DNA of 5,845 nucleotides. Source: an uncultured Acidaminococcus sp. GTDB lineage: Bacteria; Bacillota_C; Negativicutes; Acidaminococcales; Acidaminococcaceae. The stretch is from positions 1 through 5,845 of the forward strand of contig OMUE01000107.1 of NCBI GenBank assembly GCA_900314165.1, in the 5' to 3' direction. Below, piece after piece: positions 1-4,107 of this stretch. The notes beneath the pieces were generated by a model that saw only the letters and a program-made list of their open reading frames with translations, made no database searches and was not told where the DNA came from. The translations under genes were made by a program, and so were the position numbers. Each line of letters opens with the position of its first letter. Positions within the stretch are counted from its first letter, which is position 1.

Positions 1-214
1 TCTGACCACTGCTGAATGTCTGCCTTCCGTTTGTCCACGTCGAAACATCACTCGTCATATCCGCCGCATAGGCGATGCTGCTAGTGATTTCCACACCGGC
101 AATACGCATGTCCACGGAGGGGGGGCAGACTGCGAGTGTGGCCGTCAGGCTGAGCGTGCCAGCGATGAGCATAGCCAGGTGGCGTTTTTTCTTTTGGGAC
201 ATCCACGTCTTCAT
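1..214 (-). CDS. N-terminal part of an exported protein with a long signal peptide (runs off the left edge)
   Basis: Only the first 71 codons are visible, because the frame stays open to the window edge. The ATG at 214-212 has an ideal Shine-Dalgarno (GGAGGT, complement of 221-226) 6 nt upstream. The N-terminus is basic (KKKRH at about residues 8-12), followed by a hydrophobic stretch at about 13-29. A second, milder segment ends in IAYA-AD at about 47-52, a good signal peptidase I site after Ala50. A signal peptide of about 50 residues resembles the extended ones on autotransporter or haemagglutinin-like surface proteins of diderm bacteria. That comparison is inference, because no mature domain is visible. 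The mature part begins ADMTSDVSTWTNG, which I do not recognise. The gene is set apart from the ribosomal operon by terminators and has its own promoter and a structured leader. Function unknown; export is likely. Confidence 0.75.
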   Translation of the reverse strand, partial: MKTWMSQKKKRHLAMLIAGTLSLTATLAVCPPSVDMRIAGVEITSSIAYAADMTSDVSTWTNGRQTFSSGQ

Positions 215-240
215 AATAAGACCTCCCTATTTTCAGTACG

Positions 241-280
241 TGCCCGCTTTACCCGAAAGCGGGCAGTCTTTTCTTTTTTT
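241..280. promoter_or_regulatory. 10-bp hairpin with flanking T/A tract: 5' leader hairpin of the exported-protein gene or plus-strand terminator
   Basis: Positions 241-250 (TGCCCGCTTT) pair perfectly with 256-265 (AAAGCGGGCA) around a 5-nt loop. On the plus strand the stem is followed by a T-rich run (266-280), so it has the form of an intrinsic terminator for rightward transcription. On the minus strand the same bases would form a hairpin near the 5' end of the mRNA. It follows an A-rich start and lies 14 nt upstream of the Shine-Dalgarno of the gene starting at 214. No rightward gene precedes it, so I favour a leader hairpin (mRNA stabilising or regulatory) and keep an antisense-blocking terminator as the alternative. 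Confidence 0.6.
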
Positions 281-285
281 CGGTC

Positions 286-294
286 ATTATACCA
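286..294 (-). promoter_or_regulatory. Extended -10 promoter for the exported-protein gene (P1)
   Basis: The minus strand reads TATGGTATAATG, a perfect TATAAT (complement of 286-291) preceded by the TGn extension (294-292). At a 17-nt spacer the -35 position (309-314) reads TACAAT, a poor match to TTGACA, so the extended -10 probably carries the promoter. Transcription would start at about 279-281, giving a leader of about 65 nt that contains the 241-265 hairpin. The same 11-mer occurs in the rplS promoter. Confidence 0.6.
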
Positions 295-337
295 TAACGC
301 ATCTGTGTATTGTACTAAAGTGACCTGAAATGCAGTT

Positions 338-343
338 ATTATA
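338..343 (-). promoter_or_regulatory. Possible second, upstream -10 box (P2) for the exported-protein gene
   Basis: The minus strand reads GCTATAATAAC, a perfect TATAAT 52 bp upstream of P1, with an A/T-rich stretch (351-362) above it. No good -35 hexamer is seen: the 17-nt position reads TGCAAT. It may be a tandem promoter or a chance A/T-rich match. Confidence 0.3.
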
Positions 344-388
344 GCACGAATTACAAAAAAATTGCATCACATGGATTCGCAGGGAAAT

Positions 389-407
389 GCATCGAAAAGC
401 GAAGAGG
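389..407 (+). repeat. Left arm of a 19-bp imperfect inverted repeat
   Basis: The reverse complement of 389-407 matches 627-645 at 18 of 19 positions, including 15 uninterrupted bases (CCTCTTCGCTTTTCG). The two arms bound 257 bp that contain the double-hairpin repeats and the lepB terminator. No target-site duplication is evident at the outer edges. Confidence 0.55.
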
Positions 408-431
408 GTTCACAGCACGGTCTTAGGAACG

Positions 432-480
432 AACCCACCACCAGCTGCGCTGGTCCCCCGCCCTTGAAAAGGGCGGACAG
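432..480 (+). repeat. Double-hairpin intergenic repeat, copy 1
   Basis: This stretch of about 49 bp matches 1229-1278 in the same orientation. It contains two hairpins. The first is variable (ACCAGC, loop TGC, GCTGGT at 439-453). The second is invariant (CCGCCCTT, loop GAA, AAGGGCGG, about 458-476). Between the copies the first stem differs in sequence but keeps its pairing, as expected for a REP-like element under structural constraint. There is no coding potential of its own. It lies downstream of the lepB terminator. Confidence 0.8.
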
Positions 481-509
481 AGAGGAGGCTGACAGCTCTA
501 ATGAGAATT

Positions 510-533
510 GTCCCCTTTGAAGCGAGGGCGGAC
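510..533 (+). repeat. Degenerate third module of the hairpin repeat
   Basis: The segment starts GTCCCC, continues TTTGAAGCGAGGGCGGAC, and resembles the end of the full repeat copies (GTCCCCCGCCCTTGAA, then AAGGGCGGAC). The left arm has lost the pairing GCCC, so the hairpin is no longer well formed. It lies 30 bp to the right of copy 1 in the same orientation, suggesting a decayed tandem copy or part of a larger composite element. Confidence 0.5.
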
Positions 534-538
534 TTATG

Positions 539-600
539 AAAAAAGAACCTGTTGTCGGGTTTGGAACTCTATCCCCCCGACAACAGGTTTTCTTTTTTCT
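539..600. terminator. Bidirectional intrinsic terminator downstream of lepB
   Basis: Positions 546-559 (AACCTGTTGTCGGG) pair perfectly over 14 bp with 576-589, around a 16-nt loop. The minus-strand arm is followed by TTCTTTTTTC (547-538), which ends leftward transcription from lepB. The plus-strand side is also followed by a T-rich run (588-600), so the structure should work in both directions. It begins about 50 nt after the lepB stop codon. Confidence 0.9.
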
Positions 601-626
601 ATCTTACCCAAGCCGGCCAGCGGCCA

Positions 627-645
627 CCTCTTCGCTTTTCGCTGC
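627..645 (-). repeat. Right arm of the 19-bp imperfect inverted repeat
   Basis: CCTCTTCGCTTTTCG followed by CTGC mirrors 389-407 with one mismatch. It ends 3 bp before the lepB stop codon, so it lies in the lepB 3' untranslated region, ahead of the terminator. Confidence 0.55.
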
Positions 646-648
646 TTC

Positions 649-1188
649 TTACGGCAGCGCCCTCATCTGCCCCAGGGGCCAGAAAATGACGCTGGCCTTG
701 CCTTTGATGAGGCTCAGGTCCACAAAGCCCACGTCCCGGAAACGGCTGTCTTCGGAATTGTTCCGGTTATCCCCCATGACGAAGACATGGCCTTTTGGTA
801 CGGTGGCTTTCCGGTAATTCGTATGGAACGGCTCCCGGATATAGCTCTCGTTGATTTTCTCCCCGTTCACATAGGTCTGGCCGTTCCGGATTTCAATGGT
901 ATCACCGCCGATGGCAATGACCCGCTTGATGAAATCCCGGCGGGTATCACTGGGATACTTGAACACAATGATTTCGCCCCGTTTTGGCTCCCGGGTATAG
1001 TACACCAGCTTGTTCACCAGCAGCCGTTCCCTGTCCTGCAGGGTTTCCCGCATGGAGGGACCGGATACCATATAGGGTTCCACCAGGAACGTGCGGATGC
1101 CAAAGGCCAGCACAACGGCCACAATGATGGAAATCAGCCAGTCACTGACTGTATCCTGCCAGCATCCGGATTTTTTTTCTTCTGTCAT
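649..1188 (-). CDS. lepB: Signal peptidase I
   Basis: This is a membrane-bound serine/lysine protease that removes signal peptides from proteins exported by Sec or Tat. At 179 residues it has the size of the compact SipS-type enzymes. Visible features in order: a short charged N-terminus; one transmembrane segment at about 18-36; the catalytic serine in SGPSM (Ser45); the general-base lysine in DFIKRV (Lys88), followed by IAIGGD; and the late conserved box MGDNRNNSEDSR (138-149). All key residues are present. The ATG at 1188 has AGGAG 8 nt upstream. It lies downstream of the rplS terminator, with a repeat copy in its 5' region and its own terminator after the stop. I recognise no promoter in the 185-nt gap, so it may depend on read-through. 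It probably acts on products targeted by the SRP pathway encoded further upstream. Confidence 0.97.
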   Translation of the reverse strand: MTEEKKSGCWQDTVSDWLISIIVAVVLAFGIRTFLVEPYMVSGPSMRETLQDRERLLVNKLVYYTREPKRGEIIVFKYPSDTRRDFIKRVIAIGGDTIEIRNGQTYVNGEKINESYIREPFHTNYRKATVPKGHVFVMGDNRNNSEDSRFRDVGFVDLSLIKGKASVIFWPLGQMRALP

Positions 1189-1228
1189 GGCAAAAACTCC
1201 TTACAGCTAAACTCGGCGGCATTTTGCA

Positions 1229-1278
1229 AACCCACCACCATCCTTCGGATGGTCCCCCGCCCTTGAAAAGGGCGGACA
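1229..1278 (+). repeat. Double-hairpin intergenic repeat, copy 2, in the lepB upstream region
   Basis: Same orientation as 432-480. The variable hairpin here is ACCATCC, loop TTC, GGATGGT (1237-1253). The constant one is CCGCCCTT, loop GAA, AAGGGCGG (about 1257-1275). Identity to copy 1 ends at the boundaries AACCCACC and GGGCGGACA. It lies about 28 nt upstream of the lepB Shine-Dalgarno, so transcripts reading into lepB would carry both hairpins. Confidence 0.8.
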
Positions 1279-1320
1279 AAAGATGGCACCGCCACTACGG
1301 CTAAGAAATTCCTTCTGTTA

Positions 1321-1364
1321 GAAAAAAAGAAGGCTGCCGCACCAATGGGGCAACAGCCTTCTTT
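1321..1364 (-). terminator. Intrinsic terminator of rplS and the ribosomal operon
   Basis: On the minus strand AAAGAAGGCTG (1364-1354) pairs with CAGCCTTCTTT (1336-1326) over 11 bp, followed by a run of T (1328-1322). It starts 9 nt after the rplS stop codon. The plus-strand side has no T tract, so it works leftward only. Confidence 0.92.
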
Positions 1365-1373
1365 ACATTCCAA

Positions 1374-1715
1374 TTAGCGGCGTTCTCTGATACGAGCAGC
1401 CTTACCGGTGAGTTTACGCAGGTAATACAGCTTAGCTCTACGTACAATACCTCTGTGAGAAACGACGATTTTTTCGATTCTCGGGGAATGTACAGGGAAC
1501 GTTCTTTCTACGCCGACGCCGGAAGCAATACGACGAACGGTGAACATTTCACGTACGCCAGAGCCATTACGGGAAATGCAGACGCCTTCAAATAACTGAA
1601 CGCGTTCACGGTTGCCTTCAACGATTTTGGCATATACTTTCAGGGTATCGCCAGGACGGAAGTCAGGAATGTCGGAACGCAGCTGTTCCTTTTCAATTGC
1701 TTCGATAATATTCAT
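1374..1715 (-). CDS. rplS: 50S ribosomal protein L19
   Basis: L19 is a structural protein of the large subunit, located at the interface with the 30S subunit. The 113 residues cover the full family length (about 115). They show the family pattern: an N-terminal helix ([11 protein letters not shown]), [16 protein letters not shown], the [12 protein letters not shown] core and [25 protein letters not shown] then leads to the basic [14 protein letters not shown] tail (about 91-106). The ATG at 1715 is preceded by a strong GGAGGA 7-8 nt upstream. Codon choice is plainer and less GC-rich than in trmD or lepB, which fits high expression. It follows trmD after 112 nt, but has its own promoter there and a structured leader. 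A terminator follows directly, so it ends the operon. Confidence 0.98.
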   Translation of the reverse strand: MNIIEAIEKEQLRSDIPDFRPGDTLKVYAKIVEGNRERVQLFEGVCISRNGSGVREMFTVRRIASGVGVERTFPVHSPRIEKIVVSHRGIVRRAKLYYLRKLTGKAARIRERR

Positions 1716-1787
1716 TTATGTTCCTCCTCTGAATCCAAGACGTTCATGTCTAGCCACGTGCTAACAGCGGACCGTCCGTTATGCATA
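1716..1787 (-). promoter_or_regulatory. Structured 5' leader of rplS (possible autoregulatory leader)
   Basis: The inferred start at about 1787 gives a leader of about 72 nt. On the minus strand TGTTAGC pairs with GCTA-G-ACA around ACGTG (1766-1747; 7 bp, one bulge). Upstream lies a CGGACGGTCCG palindrome (1778-1768). A weaker AGAC/GTCT hairpin (1751-1738) shares bases with the 3' arm of the first and would exclude it. Leaders on rplS mRNA are known in Firmicutes (Rfam L19_leader). I cannot confirm that this one matches that model. Confidence 0.4.
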
Positions 1788-1793
1788 CGCTGT

Positions 1794-1822
1794 ATTATAC
1801 CATACAGCCTGGTTTACTGCAA
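1794..1822 (-). promoter_or_regulatory. Promoter of rplS
   Basis: The minus strand shows TTGCAG (1822-1817), a 17-nt spacer and TATAAT (1799-1794). The spacer ends in TGG, giving an extended -10. The -35 box begins 6 nt after the trmD stop codon, so the promoter fills the trmD-rplS gap and lets L19 be made separately from the upstream operon. Confidence 0.75.
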
Positions 1823-1827
1823 GGAAT

Positions 1828-2592
1828 TTAACACTTTTCCTTGTTTTTGTTTTGCTCTCTTCGTTCTTCCTGAATGGCCAGAAACAGTTTCCCGTCGCCC
1901 TTCTGCCACTTCATGCTGCGCAGCAGTTCAGGCCGGTGCTGCAGCGTGGCACGCAGGGCCTCTTTGCGGCGCCACCGGGCGATTTTGCCATGGTCGCCGG
2001 ACAACAGGACCTCCGGCACCGGCTGCCCTTCATACTCCACAGGACGGGTGTACTGGGGATATTCCAACAGGCTGTCCCGGAAGGAGTCTTCCTCCGCACT
2101 GACCAGCTTGCCCAGGACGCCGGGAATGAAACGGGCCACGGCGTCCATAATGGCCAGGGCCGGCAGCTCGCCGCCTGTCAGTACAAAATCCCCTACGGAC
2201 AGCCGCAGGTCCGCCTGGGCCAGGATCCGCTCGTCGAAGCCTTCGTAATGGCCGCACAGGAAGATGATGTCCTTCCCGCTGTCAGCCAGGGCGCAGATCC
2301 TGTCCTGGTGCACCGCTTCTCCCACAGGCGTCATCGCTGCCACAAGGGCATCCGGAGCCAGTTCCCGGGCTCTCTGCAACGCTGCCAGATAAGTCTGGGG
2401 CTTCAGGACCATGCCTGCCCCGCCGCCACAGGTGGAATCATCCACGCTGCGGTGCCGGTCTGTGGCGTAGTCCCGGGGATTCACGCAGTGGACGGCCAGA
2501 AGGCCTTCCTTAGCTGCCCGGCCCAGGATACTGTAGCCGGCAGCCTGGCAGATCATTTCGGGAAATAAGGTTATAAATACAAAGTTTCTCAC
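1828..2592 (-). CDS. trmD: tRNA (guanine-N1)-methyltransferase
   Basis: TrmD uses S-adenosylmethionine to methylate G37 next to the anticodon, which prevents +1 frameshifting. It is a homodimer of the SPOUT (trefoil-knot) class. The 254 residues match the usual length. Motifs in order: FITLFPEM (6-13); the VDDSTCGGGAGMV loop (50-62); FLCGHYEGFDER (111-122); the knot segment LSVGDFVLTGGELPALAIMDAVARF with the catalytic Asp150; IPGVLG; and the C-terminal LLEYPQYTRP, VPEVLLSGDH and IARWRRKEAL. The start is GTG at 2592, directly after the rimM stop (TAAGTG), with GGAG inside the rimM end. Zero spacing suggests translational coupling. The usual YPYGGG is STCGGG here, a mild variation. The tail after about 240 is rich in charged residues. 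Confidence 0.97.
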   Translation of the reverse strand: MRNFVFITLFPEMICQAAGYSILGRAAKEGLLAVHCVNPRDYATDRHRSVDDSTCGGGAGMVLKPQTYLAALQRARELAPDALVAAMTPVGEAVHQDRICALADSGKDIIFLCGHYEGFDERILAQADLRLSVGDFVLTGGELPALAIMDAVARFIPGVLGKLVSAEEDSFRDSLLEYPQYTRPVEYEGQPVPEVLLSGDHGKIARWRRKEALRATLQHRPELLRSMKWQKGDGKLFLAIQEERREQNKNKEKC

Positions 2593-3087
2593 TTAGATCC
2601 ACTCCGGCAAGACAACCACAATCTGTTTTTGTGCCCAGTCAATCTTTTTGATATTCTCGGCAATGGCAGCCACCAGGATGTCTTCTCCCTCAGGCGGAGC
2701 AATGACGTACACATCCGTGGAACCCGGCGTGATGACGTCTTTCAGAGTGCCTACGGGAGTTCCCTCCGGCGTCACGACCGCAAAGCCGATGATATCTCTC
2801 ACATAGAACTGGCCTTCCGGCAGGGGAGGCAGTTCCTCCCGGGTCAGCACGATGCTGCGGCCCCGCAGCAATTCTGCTTCATCCATGGTCTGGATTTCCC
2901 GGGTCTTCATGAGGAACACATTCTTATGCTGGCGTATGGCTTCCACATGCAGCACCTGCCCGTTGTCCAGAGTCACGGTCTTCAGGTCCTTGTACCGTTC
3001 CGGCTGGTCCGACAGGGGCATAATGCGAAATTCGCCCCGCACACCATGCGGGGCGACAATTTTACCAATCACAATATTCCGTTCCAT
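2593..3087 (-). CDS. rimM: Ribosome maturation factor RimM
   Basis: RimM assists late assembly of the 30S head and binds ribosomal protein S19. The 164-residue product has the N-terminal RimM barrel (about 1-85; IGKIVAPHGVRGEFRI at 7-22, LLRGRSIVL at 73-81). A PRC-barrel follows (about 92-164; FYVRDIIGFAVV, GTLKDVITPGSTDVYVI, then AENIKKID). I chose the ATG at 3087 because the family starts just before (V/I)GKI. It also sits 4 nt after the ylqD stop. The frame stays open to an ATG at 3141, but that start would overlap ylqD by 50 nt. The Shine-Dalgarno is weak (CAGGG about 10 nt away, or AAGG too close), so coupling to ylqD translation is plausible. trmD follows with no gap, the conserved rimM-trmD pair. 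Confidence 0.95.
   Translation of the reverse strand: MERNIVIGKIVAPHGVRGEFRIMPLSDQPERYKDLKTVTLDNGQVLHVEAIRQHKNVFLMKTREIQTMDEAELLRGRSIVLTREELPPLPEGQFYVRDIIGFAVVTPEGTPVGTLKDVITPGSTDVYVIAPPEGEDILVAAIAENIKKIDWAQKQIVVVLPEWI
3032..3056. other. 9-bp GC-rich hairpin inside the start of rimM
   Basis: TCGCCCCGC (3032-3040) pairs perfectly with GCGGGGCGA (3048-3056) around a 7-nt loop. It lies within rimM codons 11-19 (the APHGVRG motif), about 30 nt after the start codon. It could affect early elongation on rimM mRNA, or merely follow from GC-rich codon choice in a conserved motif. Confidence 0.45.
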
Positions 3088-3091
3088 AGCC

Positions 3092-3508
3092 TTAAGCCCT
3101 GAAGCTGATGACCTTGCCGTCTTCAACGACGATTTCGGCACCCATGAGAGCTTCCAGATCGGACCCGATGGTAATCTCTACAGAACGTTCCAGTGTACCG
3201 TGACCGATTTCACTGCCAATTTCCAGGTTTTCTGCCCGTTCCAGTTTGTCTTTCAACTCCTGGAGAGCATGGCTTCGTTGAGCTTTTTCATACTCAATCC
3301 GATCCTGCAGTTCCGGCATATGCTGCAAAGCCTGAGGGCCTGCTGCTGCCTGTTCATTCAAAGCACGTTTGGCATTGAATTGGAATTGTTCAAATTCCAG
3401 TTCTGCATTCTGAACCTGGCGTTTCATGTCTGCGATGATCTTGGCTTTCAGGTCTTCAGTGACCTTTGCCTTGATGACTACAGGCACCTTGACGATCATT
3501 TTATCCAT
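3092..3508 (-). CDS. ylqD: YlqD family protein
   Basis: The product has 138 residues. The family is known mainly from its place between ylqC and rimM in Firmicute SRP/ribosome operons. Its molecular function is not established, to my knowledge. The sequence opens with a short beta-like stretch (MIVKVPVVIKAKV, 4-16). A long charged helical region, probably coiled coil, follows (about 17-95; rich in K, E, Q, A, with a possible break at AAAGPQA, 55-61). A compact C-terminal part has glycines and beta character (GSEIGHGTLERSVEITIG to the end). The ATG at 3508 is chosen: AAGGTGG (3520-3514) is well placed for it, while an in-frame GTG at 3517 lies inside that Shine-Dalgarno. The gap to khpA is 12 nt and to rimM 4 nt. 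No transmembrane segment or catalytic motif is visible. A role in ribosome or RNA biology is inferred from context only. Confidence 0.85.
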   Translation of the reverse strand: MDKMIVKVPVVIKAKVTEDLKAKIIADMKRQVQNAELEFEQFQFNAKRALNEQAAAGPQALQHMPELQDRIEYEKAQRSHALQELKDKLERAENLEIGSEIGHGTLERSVEITIGSDLEALMGAEIVVEDGKVISFRA

Positions 3509-3520
3509 GGCAACCACCTT

Positions 3521-3748
3521 TTAGTCAATGTCAACGATGACTTTTACATTTTCACGGGTAGCAGCTGCTTTCATTACCAAGCGGATAGCCTTGGCAATGC
3601 GGCCTTGCTTGCCGATCACTTTACCCATATCTTCAGGTGCCACGTGGAGTTTGAGGATGACGGAAGAACCGGTTCTCTCTTCCTCCACCTGCACCGCGGA
3701 GGGATTATTGACGATAGCCTTAGCAATGACTTCAACTATCTCTTTCAT
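3521..3748 (-). CDS. khpA: KH-domain RNA-binding protein KhpA (YlqC)
   Basis: This is a small 75-residue protein made of a single KH fold. In streptococci and other Firmicutes the family binds RNA, together with KhpB/Jag, and affects cell elongation and division. The signature is VIGKQGRIAKAIR, with the GxxG loop (GKQG) at residues 46-49, preceded by the helix MKEIVEVIAKAIV and the strand VILKLHVAPEDMG. The C-terminus ends NVKVIVDID. The ATG at 3748 is chosen because GGAGGT (3759-3754) lies 5 nt upstream. The in-frame TTG two codons earlier overlaps that Shine-Dalgarno and cannot be the start. It sits 15 nt after rpsP and 12 nt before ylqD, the classical order. Confidence 0.95.
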   Translation of the reverse strand: MKEIVEVIAKAIVNNPSAVQVEEERTGSSVILKLHVAPEDMGKVIGKQGRIAKAIRLVMKAAATRENVKVIVDID

Positions 3749-3763
3749 AGTCAACCTCCTTAA

Positions 3764-4036
3764 TTATTCGGCGTCCTTTTCACCAGTAACTTTGGTCATC
3801 AGACCTTGTTTGCTGAACATAGAACGAACCGTATCAGTCGGTTTTGCACCCTTCTTCATCCAGGCAATAGCCTTTTCTGCATCAATCTTGATTACAGCAG
3901 GTTCTACAGTGGAATCATAGGTCCCTACGGTTTCGATAAAACGGCCATCACGAGGAGCCCGTTCATCAGCTACAACGATACGATAGAAAGGGTTCTTTTT
4001 AGCACCCATACGTTTCAGACGAATCTTAACTGCCAC
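3764..4036 (-). CDS. rpsP: 30S ribosomal protein S16
   Basis: S16 is a small-subunit protein that binds 16S rRNA and is needed early in 30S assembly. The 90 residues match the family length. The hallmark N-terminus [20 protein letters not shown] is followed by [15 protein letters not shown] and [27 protein letters not shown] leads to a short charged tail (TGEKDAE). The start is GTG at 4036, giving M-AVKIR, with GGAGGT (4049-4044) 7 nt upstream. Another in-frame GTG at 4045 overlaps that Shine-Dalgarno and would add three residues atypical of S16, so I reject it. It is separated from ffh by 71 nt holding a hairpin, and from khpA by 15 nt. Confidence 0.97.
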   Translation of the reverse strand: MAVKIRLKRMGAKKNPFYRIVVADERAPRDGRFIETVGTYDSTVEPAVIKIDAEKAIAWMKKGAKPTDTVRSMFSKQGLMTKVTGEKDAE

Positions 4037-4061
4037 AACATTCACCTCCTTAATTGATATC

Positions 4062-4085
4062 CCTTCGCCGGTTAGCCGGGGAAGG
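4062..4085. other. Intercistronic hairpin between ffh and rpsP
   Basis: CCTTC-G-CCGG (4062-4071) faces CCGG-G-GAAGG (4076-4085) around TTAG: nine pairs with one internal mismatch. No T tract follows on the minus strand, where AATTAAGGAGG leads to the rpsP start, so it is not an ordinary terminator. It may be an mRNA processing or stability element that uncouples the abundant S16 from Ffh. Confidence 0.45.
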
Positions 4086-4107
4086 CACCTTTGGAAAATT
4101 CCATTGG

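Larger units (their letters stand above)
215..648. other. 434-nt intergenic region between lepB and the exported-protein gene
   Basis: No convincing gene lies here; the plus-strand open frames have no Shine-Dalgarno or recognisable product. Reading leftward from lepB the region contains one arm of an inverted repeat (627-645), the bidirectional lepB terminator (539-600), and a degenerate repeat module (510-533). These are followed by a full double-hairpin repeat (432-480), the second inverted-repeat arm (389-407), and two candidate -10 boxes (338-343 and 286-291). A 10-bp leader hairpin (241-265) and the Shine-Dalgarno of the next gene complete it. The stretch 408-431 and the A/T-rich stretch around 344-366 show nothing further that I can name. 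Confidence 0.7.

Noticed and set aside
126..137. Possible lipoprotein signal (LAVC, residues 27-30) in the exported protein
   Set aside because: A valine directly before the cysteine is not a normal lipobox residue. The later AYA-AD site is better, and prolines follow the cysteine.
432..533. CRISPR array
   Set aside because: The repeated units are self-complementary double hairpins, not evenly spaced repeats with unique spacers, and no cas gene is near.
508..1266. A 252-codon plus-strand frame opposite lepB
   Set aside because: It runs through the terminator, lepB in antisense and a repeat copy. The signal peptidase motifs are all on the minus strand.
1185..1373. A 62-codon minus-strand frame between rplS and lepB
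   Set aside because: It is made of the rplS terminator and the repeat, has no Shine-Dalgarno, and overlaps the lepB start. It is not a plausible gene.
3088..3141. Longer rimM start at 3141
   Set aside because: It would overlap ylqD by 50 nt and add 18 residues not typical of RimM. The ATG at 3087 gives the usual N-terminus.
1852..3763. Plus-strand open frames of 238, 157 and 303 codons opposite trmD, rimM, ylqD and khpA
   Set aside because: They are shadows of well-identified minus-strand genes, and the 303-codon frame crosses several gene boundaries. No ribosome binding sites or domains are seen.
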